In this document: one piece after another, positions 34,482 to 46,710 of the stretch
Layout: each line of letters starts with the position of its first letter
Position numbering within the stretch: the stretch's first letter is position 1
Notes under the pieces: model-generated
The model's database searches: none
Seen by the model: only the letters and a program-made list of their open reading frames with translations
What the model was told of the DNA's origin: nothing
Origin: Flaveria trinervia
Taxonomy: Eukaryota > Streptophyta > Magnoliopsida > Asterales > Asteraceae
Direction of reading: 5' to 3'
NCBI GenBank assembly: GCA_025506515.1
Contig: CM046444.1
Span: 73,266,192 to 73,330,191, forward strand
DNA length: 64,000 nucleotides
Made by a program: the position numbers and the translations under genes

Positions 34482-35045
34482 TGTGGTCGTTTACATAGTT
34501 CTTAGTCAACAATGATTGAGAAACGTGCTTAAACTTAATCGTGTGAAGTTCTCATGCATATGGACCATGCTAATGGACCATACGCATGAACAACTTCATG
34601 CTAATGAACCCGTAGCATGTCTAAACTAGGAGACTAGATCAGTCGCACCATTGTGACATGAGATTGACTCAGTCGCACGACTGAAGCCTCAGTCGTGCGG
34701 ATGGATCAACCGCATGCTTCAATTGCATGACTGAATCATACAAATGGTCCAGTCACTGAATGAGAAACCCTAACCTATAAATACCACTTAATTCATGGAA
34801 AACATAACAATTTGAATACCTATACACTAATCATACCCTAGCCGTCCAGAGACCCTAGAACACCTCTTCCAAGTTCATATATCGCTACAAATCCTCCTAC
34901 TATCATTCTTGACGTCTAGTTACATTCTTGGATTGATTTTACACGCGTTCACACCGATTGGATCGCCAATGAAATAGGATTCCGCACTATTTGAGTTGGT
35001 ACACACGTTAATCAGTTAGTACTCCATACCGTACATGGTCCTAAC
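34482..35045 (+). repeat. 5' LTR of element J
   Basis: The right end is set by the PBS at 35049; the left end (TGTGGTCG) is a guess. It holds CAGTCGCACGACTGAA-type repeats (34555-34750) and a TATA box TATAAATA at 34776-34783, in the same order as the LTR of C. The final CA is not preserved. Overall it resembles the C LTR in plan and repeat words rather than in aligned sequence. Confidence 0.6.
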
Positions 35046-35048
35046 TAG

Positions 35049-35060
35049 TGGTATCAGAGC
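35049..35060 (+). other. Primer-binding site of element J
   Basis: TGGTATCAGAGC, intact, lies after LTR J. The following leader has no gag start that I could identify. Confidence 0.85.
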
Positions 35061-35844
35061 TTTGGCTCTTGATTTACATGTGATTCAATCTATTTTGATA
35101 TAAAAATCATGTTTTTCACTCAAAACGCTATCTTTTTGTGTGAAACAGTGTTTTAGACGTCTCCAGGTCAAAATGTTAATGTTTTCTGGCATACGGCAAT
35201 TAGGGTTAGTGAGAAATTCGTGTTTTTGCTTCAAAATACCATAAACCTTTGAATTCTCAAAATTCAGCACCTTCAGTTGCACGATTGACTCAATCACACG
35301 ACTGAATCCATACGCATCCCTGATACGCACGATTGGAGTCAATTGTTCATCCATTCGTATGACTGAACTGCCCATTCGCATTGTTCATGCACACCTGCCC
35401 ATTCGCACAATTGAGTCATCTGTATATGTTCATTCGCACGTTTGAGCCAACCGCATTGTTCAATCACACAAAGTGTCAATTCCCACTCCTTCAGTCGCAA
35501 AAGTACACCAGTTTGATCTAAGACTTTATCCGAGATACCTTAAACTATAGTCTTGTAGTATAGACTTTAGCTATAGGATCCCAGCTGGTATCAAAGTATA
35601 TCCGGCTGTAGGAAGTATTATATATAGGTTCTCTTTGTAACTCATTGTAACAACAATAACTACTGCTTGTAAGAGTCTTGTATCTTTGAGTTGAGAAGCA
35701 ATATATAAAAGTACCTTGAAAATTACTTCCTGTGTTCTTTATTACTTTCTATATTGTGATCAACTCTTACTGAATCTATCTTAACCCCGATTGTTGTTCT
35801 AGGTGAGTTTGAGAGAAAAACATAAGTGGTTAGTGACAAATATC
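35061..35844 (+). other. Leader of J and LTR-like fragment, no gene
   Basis: The first part is leader; 35275-35500 again shows CGCACGATTGA-type repeats. From about 35520 the sequence looks like the promoter and end of another Copia-type LTR (ATTATATATAGG near 35610, then GTAACTCATTGTAACAACAA). A PBS-like TGGTATCAAAG lies at about 35586. The boundaries and owner are not clear. The minus-strand Gypsy coding sequence F starts near 35845. Confidence 0.35.
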
Positions 35845-37624
35845 GATCCTGCAAATCTTTCTTCATATCTTGATACATCTTTGTAGCACCATGATGACTA
35901 GAGTATCGAGTCTTATGAGATTCGTCCATAATCCTCCTACGTGAATTGCCATAACGAGGAATCCACATTCGTCCGAATCGGGTTCTAACACCGAGAGTGT
36001 TTTCACCCAACTCCGTGACTAGACTTCTCATCCTTTTAGAGTTAAGATGATCTTCCTTTAATGCGTAATCTTGAAACTACTTGACAAACATCATCACATC
36101 AGAGGTCATGACCAACCGGTAAGCATTCACCTGAATGGGCTCGGGTCTCTCCTTTTGACTGAGGGCATCTGTCACTACGTTGGTCTTGCCCGGATGGTAA
36201 TGGATCTCGCAATCATAATCCTTTATGAGCTCCAACCATCTTCTCTGCCTCATATTCAAATCCCTTTGCTCGAAGAAGTACTTCAAGCTCTTATGGTTAG
36301 TGAAGATGGTGCACTTTGTCCTATATAGGTAGTGCCTCCAAACAAAGCACGAAGACCACAACTACTAGCTCCAAGTCATGAGTAGGATATTTAACCTCAT
36401 GAACATTCAATTGCTAGTATGCGTAAGCAATAACCTTTCCTCGTTGCATCAACACGCAACCCAATCCCGAGTAAGAAGCATGTGAATAAACCATTAAGTC
36501 CTCGCTTCCTTCGGGAAATGAAAAGACTGGAGCTTGAGTCAACCACGCCTTTAACTCCTTAAAGGCATTCTCTTGAGCTTGACCCCATACAAACTTCACA
36601 CCTTGCGGATCAACATGGTAAGTGGAGATGCTATTTTAGAGAAGTCTTAGATGAATCTTCTGTAATAGCCCACCAATCCCAAGAAACTACAGATCTCGGA
36701 TGGTGTCTTTGCAGACTTCCATTGCATCACTACCTTAACCTTTGTCGGGAATACCATAATCCCCTAGGGATTCACCACGTGACCCAAGAACCAAACCTCG
36801 CATAGCCATAATGCGCACTTGAAGAGCCTGACATACAATTTCTCCCTTCTCAACTTCTCTAACACCTCTCGAATGTGATTGGCATGCTTCTCCTGACTCT
36901 TGGAATAAATCAAGAAATTATCGATAACACAATCACTGATTTATCCAACATGGGCCCACACACTCAATTCATAAGTCCATAAAAGCAGCTGGCGCATTAG
37001 TCAAACCAAAAGACTTGACGAGAAACTCGTAATGTCCATAACGCATGCAAAAAACTATTTTAGGAATATTTGGCTTCTTAACCTTTAGTTGATGGTAGCC
37101 AGATCGATGATCTATCCTTAAGAACCAACTGGAGCTGATCAAACAGGTCATCGATCCTCAGCAATGGAGATTGATTCTTCACCGTCAACTTGTTTACCTC
37201 CTAGTAGTTAATACACATCCTCATACTACCATCCTTGTTCTTCATGAATAAGACCGGAGCACTCCAGGGAGAGATCCTTGGTCTAATGAACCCCTTATCA
37301 AGGAACACCTGCAGTTGCTCCATCAGTTCCTTCATCTCGGTCGGAGCCAACCGATACGGTACCTTAGCTACGGACCGGGTATCAAGTCAATCTGATACTC
37401 GATTTCACGATCCGGTGGCACACCTGGTAAATCTTCTGGGAACACGTCTAGGAAGTCACACACAATCGCTACATCAGAAGTTGTGGTGTTGGCGTATCCA
37501 CATCCTTCACGTAGGCCAAATAGGCACTACATCCATGCCTCATGCACTTTCCCGCCACACCATCAAAATCACCTTCGAGATGGTAGTAACTCGATCACCG
37601 TAAATTGACACCGAACTCCCATCA
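35845..37624 (-). pseudogene. pol: Ty3/Gypsy pol fragment F (RT-RH-INT start)
   Basis: Reading right to left: the RT entry VFPEDLPGVPPDREIEYQID, then ISPWSAPVLF, KLTVKNQSPLLRIDD, RIDHRSGYHQLKV and MRYGHYEFLVKSFGLTNAPAAF. The polymerase YXDD region is destroyed (SVIVLSII). RNase H follows (QAQENAFKELKAWLTQAPVF; YSHASYSGLGCVLMQRGKVI; TNHKSLKYFFEQRDLNMRQR), in which TNH stands where TDH is normal. HYHPGKTNVVTDALS leads to the integrase start WIPRYGNSRRRIMDESHKT. RT, RNase H, INT is the Gypsy order. It is cut at 37624 by LTR D and ends near 35845. Confidence 0.85.
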
Positions 37625-40600
37625 TGTAACAACCGACCTCTAGGTCATAATTCTTACCCTACCAACGTGCATCATTACCCGTTCAAATATTATTAATGTT
37701 AATATCATTACCAATATTATTATTAGCATTATTATTATTATGGCTATTATTGTTATTATTGTTATTCTATGTGCCTTTTTGAGAGGTTTTAGCTAGATCA
37801 AGCATTAGTTAGGGAAACCTTAGTGTCGCGGGAAAGTTAATTAGTCACCTTGCAAAACTAAATCATGGTTGAAATAATTAAATTGTGTGCCTATACACTA
37901 AAATTTTCGATTAATGCATGGTCATACACAATACATATCAACTAACTAATTATACCATCTAATATACTACACTACACTACATAATTACATTTATACAATA
38001 AAAATTTAATCAAAACACCCCTCACAAGACTCCAAATCGGCCGCTACTCCCCACCTATCCCCTTCCTTCTACTCCAATCAACATCACCACACTCGTACAC
38101 CACTAACACTTCATGCAATCTAGCTTTCACCTCACTCTCTTCTCTCGGTCACAAGCAGAAACACACACACCCTCCACGGTTTCTCTCTAATCCCAGCCAC
38201 AACATTAGAAGATCAACTACAAACCACCATCGATCGAGTCCAAGAAACCAAGAAGTGACAACTTGAGATCTTGGCGCACGGTTCATACAAGCTCATGGTT
38301 TTCCAACAATTGTTTTAGATTCTCCAGCTTTTTTCAATGGTTTCCAGGCCATTCTTGTCCATCTACACCCTCCAAACCGTGAACTACACCAAGTGTAAGC
38401 TTCATCTCACCCGGTTTTGGTTATTTCATGTGTTTGTCTTCATTTTTCATTCAAAACCTTAGCGTTCTCATATCTAACAGAAACTTGCTGCTACAACTTC
38501 ATTCTTGAAGAGCTTTTCTCGTTCTTGAAGGTATCTTACTCTTAAAGTATGTCATTCCATAGGTGTAACACGGTTTACAACTAGAAAACCCTCTTTTGAG
38601 TGTATTTACACCATCCAACTTGCACAACTTGTAATATTTCTGAACCAATGTTGTAACCTGCTCAAAATGAGTTTTCTAACATCCTTATAACCTGCTTTCA
38701 AAGTTACAAAAGGCTTGGGTAAGGTTTAATCACAAGTTATAACGTTTAACACATGTGTAATGGATGACAATCGTGATGAGATGTTAAGGCTTAAAATATA
38801 AATGTCATAGACCTATAAGCAATTTGGACATATTCGGGGACCCAAAAAGTGGTAAAACGACTTAAAAACAAGAAAACATGGGTATTGACCATATTAAAAA
38901 GTATTGCAGGCTCTAAAAGGGTTAACAAAGTATTTGGATCGGATTTTTTAAATAAATGGTCAAAGAATGGATTAATGGAATTTTTAGTTAAAAACAGGTT
39001 TAGCCGGGTAACGTTTGGAAGAAAACATTAGAAATAACGGTATTAAACCAAAACCCATGGAAACTATGTTATTTCAGTAATTTAAGTACTATAAGAACTA
39101 AAGGAGTTGAAAAATTGGTCAAACGAGCTTTTAAACGGTCAAATTCGGGTAAAAACACATTTTAACCGGTAAAACTTAAAATGTAGACTTTCACCTAAAA
39201 GGAGTTTGAAATACATTTCAAGCAGATTAAAACCTTATATAAAGTCATTAAATAATATTTAATGAATCTAAGACTAATCATATTGAAATCAACACTTAAC
39301 TCTTAAAAAGTTTTGGTTTTACCGTAAGCGGTAACAACAGACATAAATAAATATAACCGGAACTAAATTCTGAAATTTTGGGACAAACCTACTTAAAATA
39401 GTTACCTAACCTAAGAAACTAATATTTGGACATATAAGTTATTAAACGCAGAAAATCAATCTTTGGGGTAGAAATTGTAAATTTTGAAAACTTGGAGGAC
39501 TAAACTTTAAATTTTGCTAAAGTCCAATAAACAACCCCTTGAACTAAGAATCACTTAGAAGACTCAAACTAACTTATATATGTGATTTAACATGGTAAAT
39601 CATGTATTCTTTCCTAAGAAACCCTAACTTACTATACGAGGAAACTTTTTATATAAAGACTTAGCAATTCAAATGCTATTAAGACATTAACCTCAAGACA
39701 CACCTATTGCATCTTCACAACTTTACAATTAGTGGATTAACACTTAAATCTTAATGGTAGGGTGCTAGACTTGAGACTTTTCTTGGCACAAGAAGAGACC
39801 CTTTTGCTTGAATTTTAAGGTGAGTTTAAGTGTTTCCCTTTTTACTATTGTTTTTGGGATGAAGCATGCTCTGTTTAAATTAAACTATTTTGATCCTATA
39901 TTGGAATTCTATATGTTGTGGTTATGTTGAGACCTGCTGATATGTGTATCACAGTCATTAATTCTTTTGTGAGCCGCTAGCTTATATGGGTACATCTACA
40001 TGGGGAATGCCCCACACACAATGCCTTTCGTGATGAACAGGAAGGGTACCACACTGAGATCCTACAGGGTCATTTGTGGCATGTAACAGGTCTTATAAGA
40101 TACTATGTTGGACCATCCGGCAGGTACGATCCACTGATTTGAAGCTCAGTTCTCCCCAAGGGGATTTAACTAGTAACTTAATTTTTGAAGAGGCTAGCCA
40201 GGGCTGAGTGCAAGGTTGATTGTGATCCCCACAACAATGATACGGTGATTCTTTTTATAAAGTATGGATCCTAATGAATCCTTGTTTTTAAACTTTAAGC
40301 ACTTGAATTCACCAACTTTTTGGTTGACATAATTTATTTTTGAGCATGTTTTAGGTAATCCTTGAAGGGACTCTAGCTATTGTTGAAGACCTTGACCTAG
40401 CACCGTTACCATGGCATTGGCTTCTCTGATTTTCAAAACTATCTCAACAATTTTTAATTATTGTTAATTTATACATTTTGTCCATATGTTAGGTGTACAA
40501 TTTAATTTGAGGGCTAAATCTGTTTCTAGCCCGGATTATTTTAAACTCTTAATGCCATGTGATATTCTCTCCTTTTGAGCTGTTATGATGGTTTGTTTCC

Positions 40601-40659
40601 ACTGCCATATGTATTGCTAGTCTGTGATGTCCCACCCTACCTGGGCCTGGGGTGTGACA
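37625..40659 (+). repeat. 5' LTR of Gypsy element D (3035 bp)
   Basis: It starts TGTAACAACCGACCTCTAGG, directly against the reading frame of F, and ends GGGGTGTGACA before a PBS. A 3-kb LTR with this start and a tRNA-Met PBS fits the large plant Gypsy elements (for example the Tekay/Del type); the lineage is inference. No gene lies inside. The only repeats seen are (ATT)n-like runs at 37690-37770. Confidence 0.8.
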
Positions 40660-40662
40660 AAT

Positions 40663-40675
40663 TGGTATTAGAGCC
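40663..40675 (+). other. Primer-binding site of Gypsy D (one change)
   Basis: TGGTATTAGAGCC differs from the usual TGGTATCAGAGCC by C to T. It follows the LTR after a 3-nt spacer. Confidence 0.85.
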
Positions 40676-41084
40676 AAAGGTTGTAGAGAAGTTGGGAATA
40701 CCATAGTAGACCCTAAGCTATAACCCTAATACCTGAGGACCACCCTTATGGAAAATGTTAGGATAATTTGGTTGCGTAAACTGATGATTACACTTGATCA
40801 ACGAAATCATGAATTTACCACATCCGTAAATTCCAGCATGGACCTTAGGCCATGTTTAGACCCTTCTCTGTTTGAAGTTTATGATTTCTAAAGTTTTCGT
40901 AGTGTGGTCTAAGAGTAAAAGAGCCTTTTTAATTGTTGTCATTTGACAAGACTACTGATTTCTGACACTATTATTGACACTATTGATCACTGATTCTACT
41001 GCCAACAGTACTATAAGTACTGTTGCTATTACATGTACTAATACTACCATGAGTTATGAGTAACCAAATTACTCATGATGATTT
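40676..41084 (+). other. Leader of Gypsy D, cut by element E
   Basis: Non-coding leader after the PBS ends at the TACAG target site (41085-41089). The D sequence resumes at 50761 already inside gag (RLWQERKG frame), so most of the gag N-terminus is missing or unrecognisable. Confidence 0.55.
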
Positions 41085-41089
41085 TACAG

Positions 41090-42247
41090 TGAAACGGATC
41101 AGGATCTAGTTTGATCAATTAGATTAAGATTTGCAGCGGAATAGCACACGAATTAGAAAGAATTTTAGCAAGAATAATATAAATATTCAATCAAACAGTA
41201 ACGGTTATAGAGAGAGAAAGTTTTCTGCAAAAGAATGTTTTCATTCACGCTCATGCTTCACATACAAAGAAATTAGGTCAACATTCCTTTTATAATGGAA
41301 TGTGACATCAGTTGATGTTACTTGATAGTGACATCTAACTGATTTATACAAACAACTGAAAGTAAACTAAACTACTGAAGATGTCCACAACAACTGAGGA
41401 CACCTTCACTAAAAGCCAAGTATAAGCTAACATTACCACTACTGAAGTTATAACATCTGAAGTGTAAGAACTTCAGATGTTTTACATAATATAAAACTAC
41501 TGATTACAAACCACTGAAAAGTAAACCATCACAACTACTGAAGAGAACTGCTTCAGCTGTTGTGACAACTTCTTAGAACTTTGTCTTCAGACTTTGTCTT
41601 CGGAATTTGTCTTCGGACTTTGTCTTCGGACTTTGTCTTCGGACTTTGTCTTCGGACTTTGTCTTCGGACTTTGTCTTCAGACTTTGTCTTCGGACTTTG
41701 TCTTCGGACTTTGTCTTCGGACTTTGTCTTCGGACTTTGTCTTCGGACTTTGTCTTCGGACTTTGTCTTCGGACTTTGTCCTCGGACTTCGTCTTCGGAC
41801 TTCGTCTTCGGACTTTGTCTTCGGACTTTGTCTTTGGACTTTGTCTTCGGACTTTGCCTTCCGACTTTATCTTCCGCTGTTGTCTTCAGACGTTGTCTTC
41901 AGACTTTATCTTTAGACTTTGTCTTCAGCTGTTGTCTTTAGACTTTGTCTTCAGACTTTATCTTCAGCCTTTGTCTTCATACTTTGTCTTCAGCTGTTAT
42001 CTTCAGACTTTGTCTTCAAACTTTGTCTTCAACTGTTGTCTTCAAAATTTGTCTTCAGACTTTATCTTCAGACTTTGTCTTCAACTGTTGTCTTCAGACA
42101 TTGTCTTCAACTATTGTCTTCAGACATTGTCTTCAGACTTTGTCTTCAGACTTTGTCTTCAGCTGTTGTAGACCACTTTAGTTGTTTTGATGTATGTGGG
42201 ACTTAAAGGTTTTTCTGATCTGGCTGATTGGTTCTTTTGGTCCAACA
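41090..42247 (-). repeat. 3' LTR of element E (1158 bp)
   Basis: On the minus strand it starts TGTTGGACC at 42247 and ends CCGTTTCA at 41090. About half of it is the 13-bp minisatellite. The remainder contains AACTACTGAAG/CTTCAGCTGTTGTGACAAC words shared with A. A TATAAAAGG box lies on the minus strand at 41286-41294; the 5' LTR copy reads TATAGAAGG (50016-50024). Confidence 0.92.
41577..42170. repeat. 13-bp minisatellite in the E 3' LTR (about 45 copies)
   Basis: Strict 13-bp period with the unit TGTCTTCGGACTT. The block 41605-41835 is nearly homogeneous (GGACTTTGTCTTC). The right half alternates TGTCTTCAGACTT and TGTCTTCAGCTGT. Because 13 is not a multiple of 3 and the unit lacks stops, all three plus frames are open, giving spurious repetitive proteins. 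The A LTR holds only one or two such units (AAAGTCTGAAGAC at about 6150-6165). Confidence 0.9.
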
Positions 42248-42259
42248 AACTCCCCTGAA
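42248..42259 (-). other. Polypurine tract of element E
   Basis: On the minus strand TTCAGGGGAGTT lies directly upstream of the 3' LTR start and is the likely plus-strand primer. Confidence 0.75.
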
Positions 42260-42403
42260 CTAATGCATCCAAAACCATTAAGATTATTAAAGTCCCACTT
42301 ATTGGCAGAAACATTATCTAGATCAGCTCAGAAATCTTCAAATTAAGCTCAGGCCAGGGAAGAGGTTTCAGAAGGTTTGATTGGTAAAGGATGAATGTGA
42401 ACT

Positions 42404-45400
42404 CTATCTTGGGGAATTGGACACAGAGCTGTTACCCCATCCATGAGACCTACTTCCCAATGATAAGTCTGTAAGACTCTCTGACATAGGCCTCAAGGAA
42501 AACAACTTGTTCTTCCATTGTGAGTTCTTCAGCTTCATTTTCAAAGAAGAACTCAGGCCATAGTACTCTGATAAGTACTTAACATGCTTTCCATTCTTCA
42601 GCTCCACAGTAGTTATTTCTCTGTATGCAAACTCATCAGGATGAGTGCCTTCAAGCAACAACCGGAGCTCATTTCTTCTTATTTCTTCAAGCTTCTTGTA
42701 GGTCAACCCCTTCTTTACCATTTTGTTTTCTAGTAGAGTTTGTGGAGTCATCTTAGACTTGTAAGCTCTCTTGAAGTCATCAAGGACTTCCCAGGGTGAC
42801 ACTACAATGGCCAACATTATCATAGCATCTACAATCTTCTTTACTTGACCATTTTATCTACTTGGAATCTTCTTTTTATGAATTCTGTCACCTACTCTGG
42901 GGTCAGGCCAAATTCTCACTCTCTCTTTTTTATATTGAAATGTAAATCTGAGAGCATACAACCTCTGAGCATGTTTCTTCATAGCTTGTATGGATGAAGG
43001 CTTAGGAAACTCTTTATCAATCATCCTAGCAGCTGCTCATCATGTTGTTTGTGTTGTTCTTCTTCTTCAAGTTTGACTTTTACCATTTGCCTTTAGAAGT
43101 CAGGTGTGATTGTTGTTGGTTGACTCCTGGGCTCAGGCAACTTTATATTAAGAACATCAGAGATTGGCAAACTATCATCCTCATTATCTTCTTCTTCTTC
43201 TTCCATCCTTAACACCCTTCTCTTCCTCTTGGGTGCATCATTGGTAGTGGGTTGAGTAGGTTTCTTGGGTAAAGGAGTTGGTTTTGAGGGTTGTGAAGTT
43301 GGTTGTTTTGGTTTGGGAGATTGTACAAGCTGCTCTAACATCTTGGTTGTGAGTGAAGCTTTGGATAACTTTGCCATATCAGACCTTTTCCCAGCACCAG
43401 CTTCATCAAGAGGTTCTATGATCAATCCTTTGTTGAATACTTTAGAAGAATAGATTCTGGTGGTTATCTCCAAAATACTGTCTCTAGACCATGACTTCAC
43501 TTCAATGATTGATCTTCCTAGATGTTTTGATATGAATCTTGTCATAGTTTCCAGCCTTTCCCTTTCTTTCTCACTCCAACTGGCCCATCTATGTTCAATC
43601 TCTTGAATCTCTAGCCTTCTGATTTCAGAGTCAAGTTTGGTTGTGTCAAAACCTTGTCTGAAGAGTTTATCAATAATCTTATCCATATATCTGCTATGTT
43701 GCTCATCAACTTCTTTGATCAGCTCTTCTAACTTTTTCTCACCTTCAGTCTGTTCAGAGATTTTTTTTCTCTTGTAGGTGATCATTTCCTTTTCTTTCTT
43801 CTCTTTTTCTTCTTCCTTTTCAACTGTCTTTGTTTTGTCTACTTTCACTAACTTAGACTCCCCCTTTTTGGTTGCATTGGGTTCAGGGGTGTGAATGTAA
43901 GAAAGTCTCTTAGAAACAACAACATCAACTAAGGATTGAAGATTTGAGGAAAGCCTCTCATCAATGGCTTGATGCACAATGTTTGTGATTTTGGAAGTGA
44001 TCAGAGGTAAGGATGATTGAAAGGCAGCAACCATTTGCTTAGAGGGGCTTTGTCCCTGAGAAATGCTGCCTGAATCAGAGGCTGGTGGCAAAGTTGTTGG
44101 GAGTGGCTCAGTGTTTCGGAGAGTTTCAGGAGAAACTGCCATCTGTGGGTGAATGTGGGCAGATGGACTTGATTCTTGTGACATTTTGGCAATCAGTTCT
44201 TGTAGTCTGCATACCTCAGTCTCAAGAATGGTGTTGTGGGCTAGAACATCAAAGAAAAAGCCCAGGTCATCATCAGTCTTTGCTGAATCATCAGACCTCC
44301 TCATGAAATCAGGATGAACATATGTTGAGTGTAGATCAATATTCACATATGCCCCTATTTCTTGGAATTGGGGACTTCCTGCGTCAGGATTATGTCCTTC
44401 ATTGGCAGTTGCCTCTGGTGAGGACTTAGAAATGATACCATCTTTATCCTGGTCATGTGCTGAAACAGGAGAAGAGGCAGCCTCACCAGATGTTCGAATC
44501 TCCTCCTCTACACAGGGAGATTGAAATCTGTAATCCCTGTGCTGTGGGTTATCAGCCACATTATAATCCTCTCCCTCAACTGTTGAGGTTTTCCCAGTGG
44601 TAATAGGTTTCTAGGGAGGGGTAGATGAATGTAGTTGAGTCAGCACTTGTGCAATAACCACAGTTGGGCTTGTAGGGGTGGCTTCAGTGGGAGATAAGTG
44701 TGAAGAGGATTGCACCTGGGGTGAATGGTGCTCTTCAATGGCAATCTTCTCAAGTGAGAGAGATTCCAGTAATGTGGTTTCCCCATTTTTGGTTGCATCA
44801 GGATCCTGTTGAGAGGATACTTGAGAGGTTTCAGCTGGTAGAGTCTTGGAAACTATAAGGGGATTACTACCCATAGCTTCATCCTACCTTGTGTTGCATG
44901 GGCATCATCAGGGGACTCAACTCCATGAGTAGCCTTTTTGGGTTGTTTGGAATGTGGTTTGGAGTGGACTTTGAATCTGGAGGATGAGGTTGTTGGTTCC
45001 TTCTGCTTGGGTTTTAGCAGTTTGGCAGCCTGTCTAAGGTGTGGGTCAGAGTTGTGCCTGGAGTATACCTCTAGCAAAACTAACACAGCAGGGACTCCAA
45101 GGCCAACAGGGCCATGAGATTTTAAATGATTCATGATTATGGCCTTAAGAAACCTTGGATATAATAGCCATCTATTAGCCACATGTTTTATTGCCAGATC
45201 TTTTAATTCTAAAAATATAATTTCAGAAAAATTTAAGCTTTGGCGTTCAAGGATAGAATACAATACCTGCTGCCACCTGGATGACATTTGATCCCATGAA
45301 GAGGATTTGGGGCCAAGACAGACATTGATCATGTGGAAGATTAGGCGTTCAGCATCATGGAAGTGCTTCTTCAGAATGGTTGTAGCACTTAGGTCGCCCG

Positions 45401-45751
45401 CATATCCATGGTTGATGAATGATAGATCAATGGTGCCCTTCGGGTATTTGGTGACAAAGGTGGTATCATTCAGATCTAGCGTTTGGTGAATGATAGCAGG
45501 AGTGACTACCACCTTCTTCTGGTTTACAAATGACTGGAGAGTGATCGCGATATCATTCTCACCGGTATGGACAGTGACATTTGTCCAAAATTGGCAAAGG
45601 GTATCGGGATAGATGGTTGGATTAAGAAGAAAAGCAGTTTGATACGGGGAATCAACCATCAGATCAATGGCAACATCAAACTTAGTCCAAAAGGCTGATT
45701 TTGTGAAGTAGGCAACATATTGTGTCGTGGTTTGATTTGCATGGTCGCCAT
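42404..45751 (-). pseudogene. ORF2 of element E, nearly intact
   Basis: Minus-strand ORF2 starts at the ATG at 45749-45751 (MATMQIKPRHN), colinear with ORF2 of A. The N-terminal domain (45659-44853; AFLLNP, QFWTNVTV, FHDAERLIFHMINVCLG) is followed by a Ser/Thr/Pro linker. A 488-codon uninterrupted stretch (44559-43093) covers a Lys/Glu coil, the helical block (MDKIIDKLFRQGFDT, EVKSWSRDSILEITTR) and a basic-acidic PKRKRRVLRMEEEEEDNED like a nuclear-localisation signal. The C-terminus (42823-42404; TTVELKNGKHVKYLSEYYG) lies after a gap. Defects seen: a one-base loss near 45715, a frameshift near 44870, one TAG for CAG near 44613, and breaks between 43093 and 42823. No signal peptide or membrane helix is evident. 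The function is unknown. Confidence 0.8.
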
Positions 45752-45829
45752 TAATGGAAGATGAACGTTCGGAAAATGATTTATGAAAAGGTTCAAGTTA
45801 GGGTTAGGTATTTTGGGTTATGAAACAGC

Positions 45830-46340
45830 TGAAAGAAAACAACTGAAAGTTTTGGTGTTAGTAATCAGTTGTTAGAAAACGACTGAAGACATGGTTTTAA
45901 CTTTCAGATGTTGTAAACAACTGAAGACTTGGTATTTGTCATCAGTAGTTGGAAACTACTGAAGACTTGGTTTTGGCTTTAGTTGTTTTGAAATGAACCA
46001 GCAGTTGTTTGAAACAATTGAAGAATAAAATTACTCATCAGTTGTTGTCGTCAGTTCACATATGTCAGTTGTTTCATTTGACCTTAACACTTACTCAGCA
46101 CATTATCTGATTTTCAGATGTTTCATTGGTCATTAGTATTTATCTGTTAGAAGAGACATCAGTGGTTGTAACCACATCAGTACTTCGCAACAAATAAAGT
46201 ACTTGAGTACTTTTAAGTAATTTAGTCCTCAGTAGTTATGAAAACCGCTGTAGATAAAATAACTTATCAGTACTTATTTTTGACAGCTGTATACTAATGC
46301 TCATTAGTATTTGTGAGCTGAGATCATCAGTAGTTGTCAA
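45830..46340 (-). repeat. Hairpin repeats upstream of ORF2 (element E)
   Basis: This is the counterpart of the 13126-13800 array of A. One perfect palindrome is 45942-45950/45954-45962 (TCAGTAGTT-GGA-AACTACTGA); weaker ones spaced about 37-40 bp contain TCAGTTGTT/AACGACTGA and TTCAGATGTT/AACAACTGAA. It lies between the pol remnant and ORF2. The TATA box found in A is not conserved here. Confidence 0.75.
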
Positions 46341-46364
46341 ATCATTCAAGCTGCAGCATACCAA

Positions 46365-46660
46365 GCCTTAGCACTAGATTTTGGAAAGTTGCACTGTCCA
46401 AAGGCTTAGTAAATATATCTGCAAGCTCATCAGCACTAGGAACAGCACCAACAAGTTGTACTTGAGATTCTCCACATGGTTAACATCATCAAATCTTATC
46501 TCACCATTTGACACAAAGCCTTTGCCCATGATGTAACCCTTAGCATCATTACCAAAAGATACAAATCCCTTCTTTCCTTGAGAGTAGTCATGAAGAATAG
46601 AATTGCTCCCTGTCATATGCATAGATCCTTCACTGTCCACATATCAAATGCTTCTATGGC
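46365..46660 (-). pseudogene. pol: Protease start fused to RNase H tail (element E)
   Basis: Minus strand: VDSEGSMHMTG (46600-46640), where A has VDSGGSMHMTG, so the Gly of the catalytic DSG is Glu. Then GKKGFVSFGNDAKG and DDVNHVENLKYNLL. At about 46455-46465 the sequence jumps to the end of pol (GAVPSADELADIFTKPLDS in the shifted frame). In A these two points are near 10068 and 13030, so roughly 2.95 kb covering integrase, RT and RNase H has been lost in one step. Confidence 0.85.
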
Positions 46661-46710
46661 ATGCTGAAGAACCCTGCATTTCTCACAACAAACTAGTTAG
46701 TTTTTGAGAC

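Noticed and set aside
38849..39031. 60-codon Lys-rich frame
   Set aside because: It lies inside the 3-kb LTR of Gypsy D, AT-rich, with no homology signal.
41581..42206. Long repetitive proteins (SSDFVFGLCLRTL type) in all three plus frames
   Set aside because: They are by-products of a 13-bp tandem repeat without stop codons; 13 is not a multiple of 3, so every frame is open. The sequence is an LTR of minus-strand element E.
44001..44306. Frames overlapping ORF2 of E on both strands
   Set aside because: Shadows of the 488-codon ORF2 frame, which matches element A by sequence.
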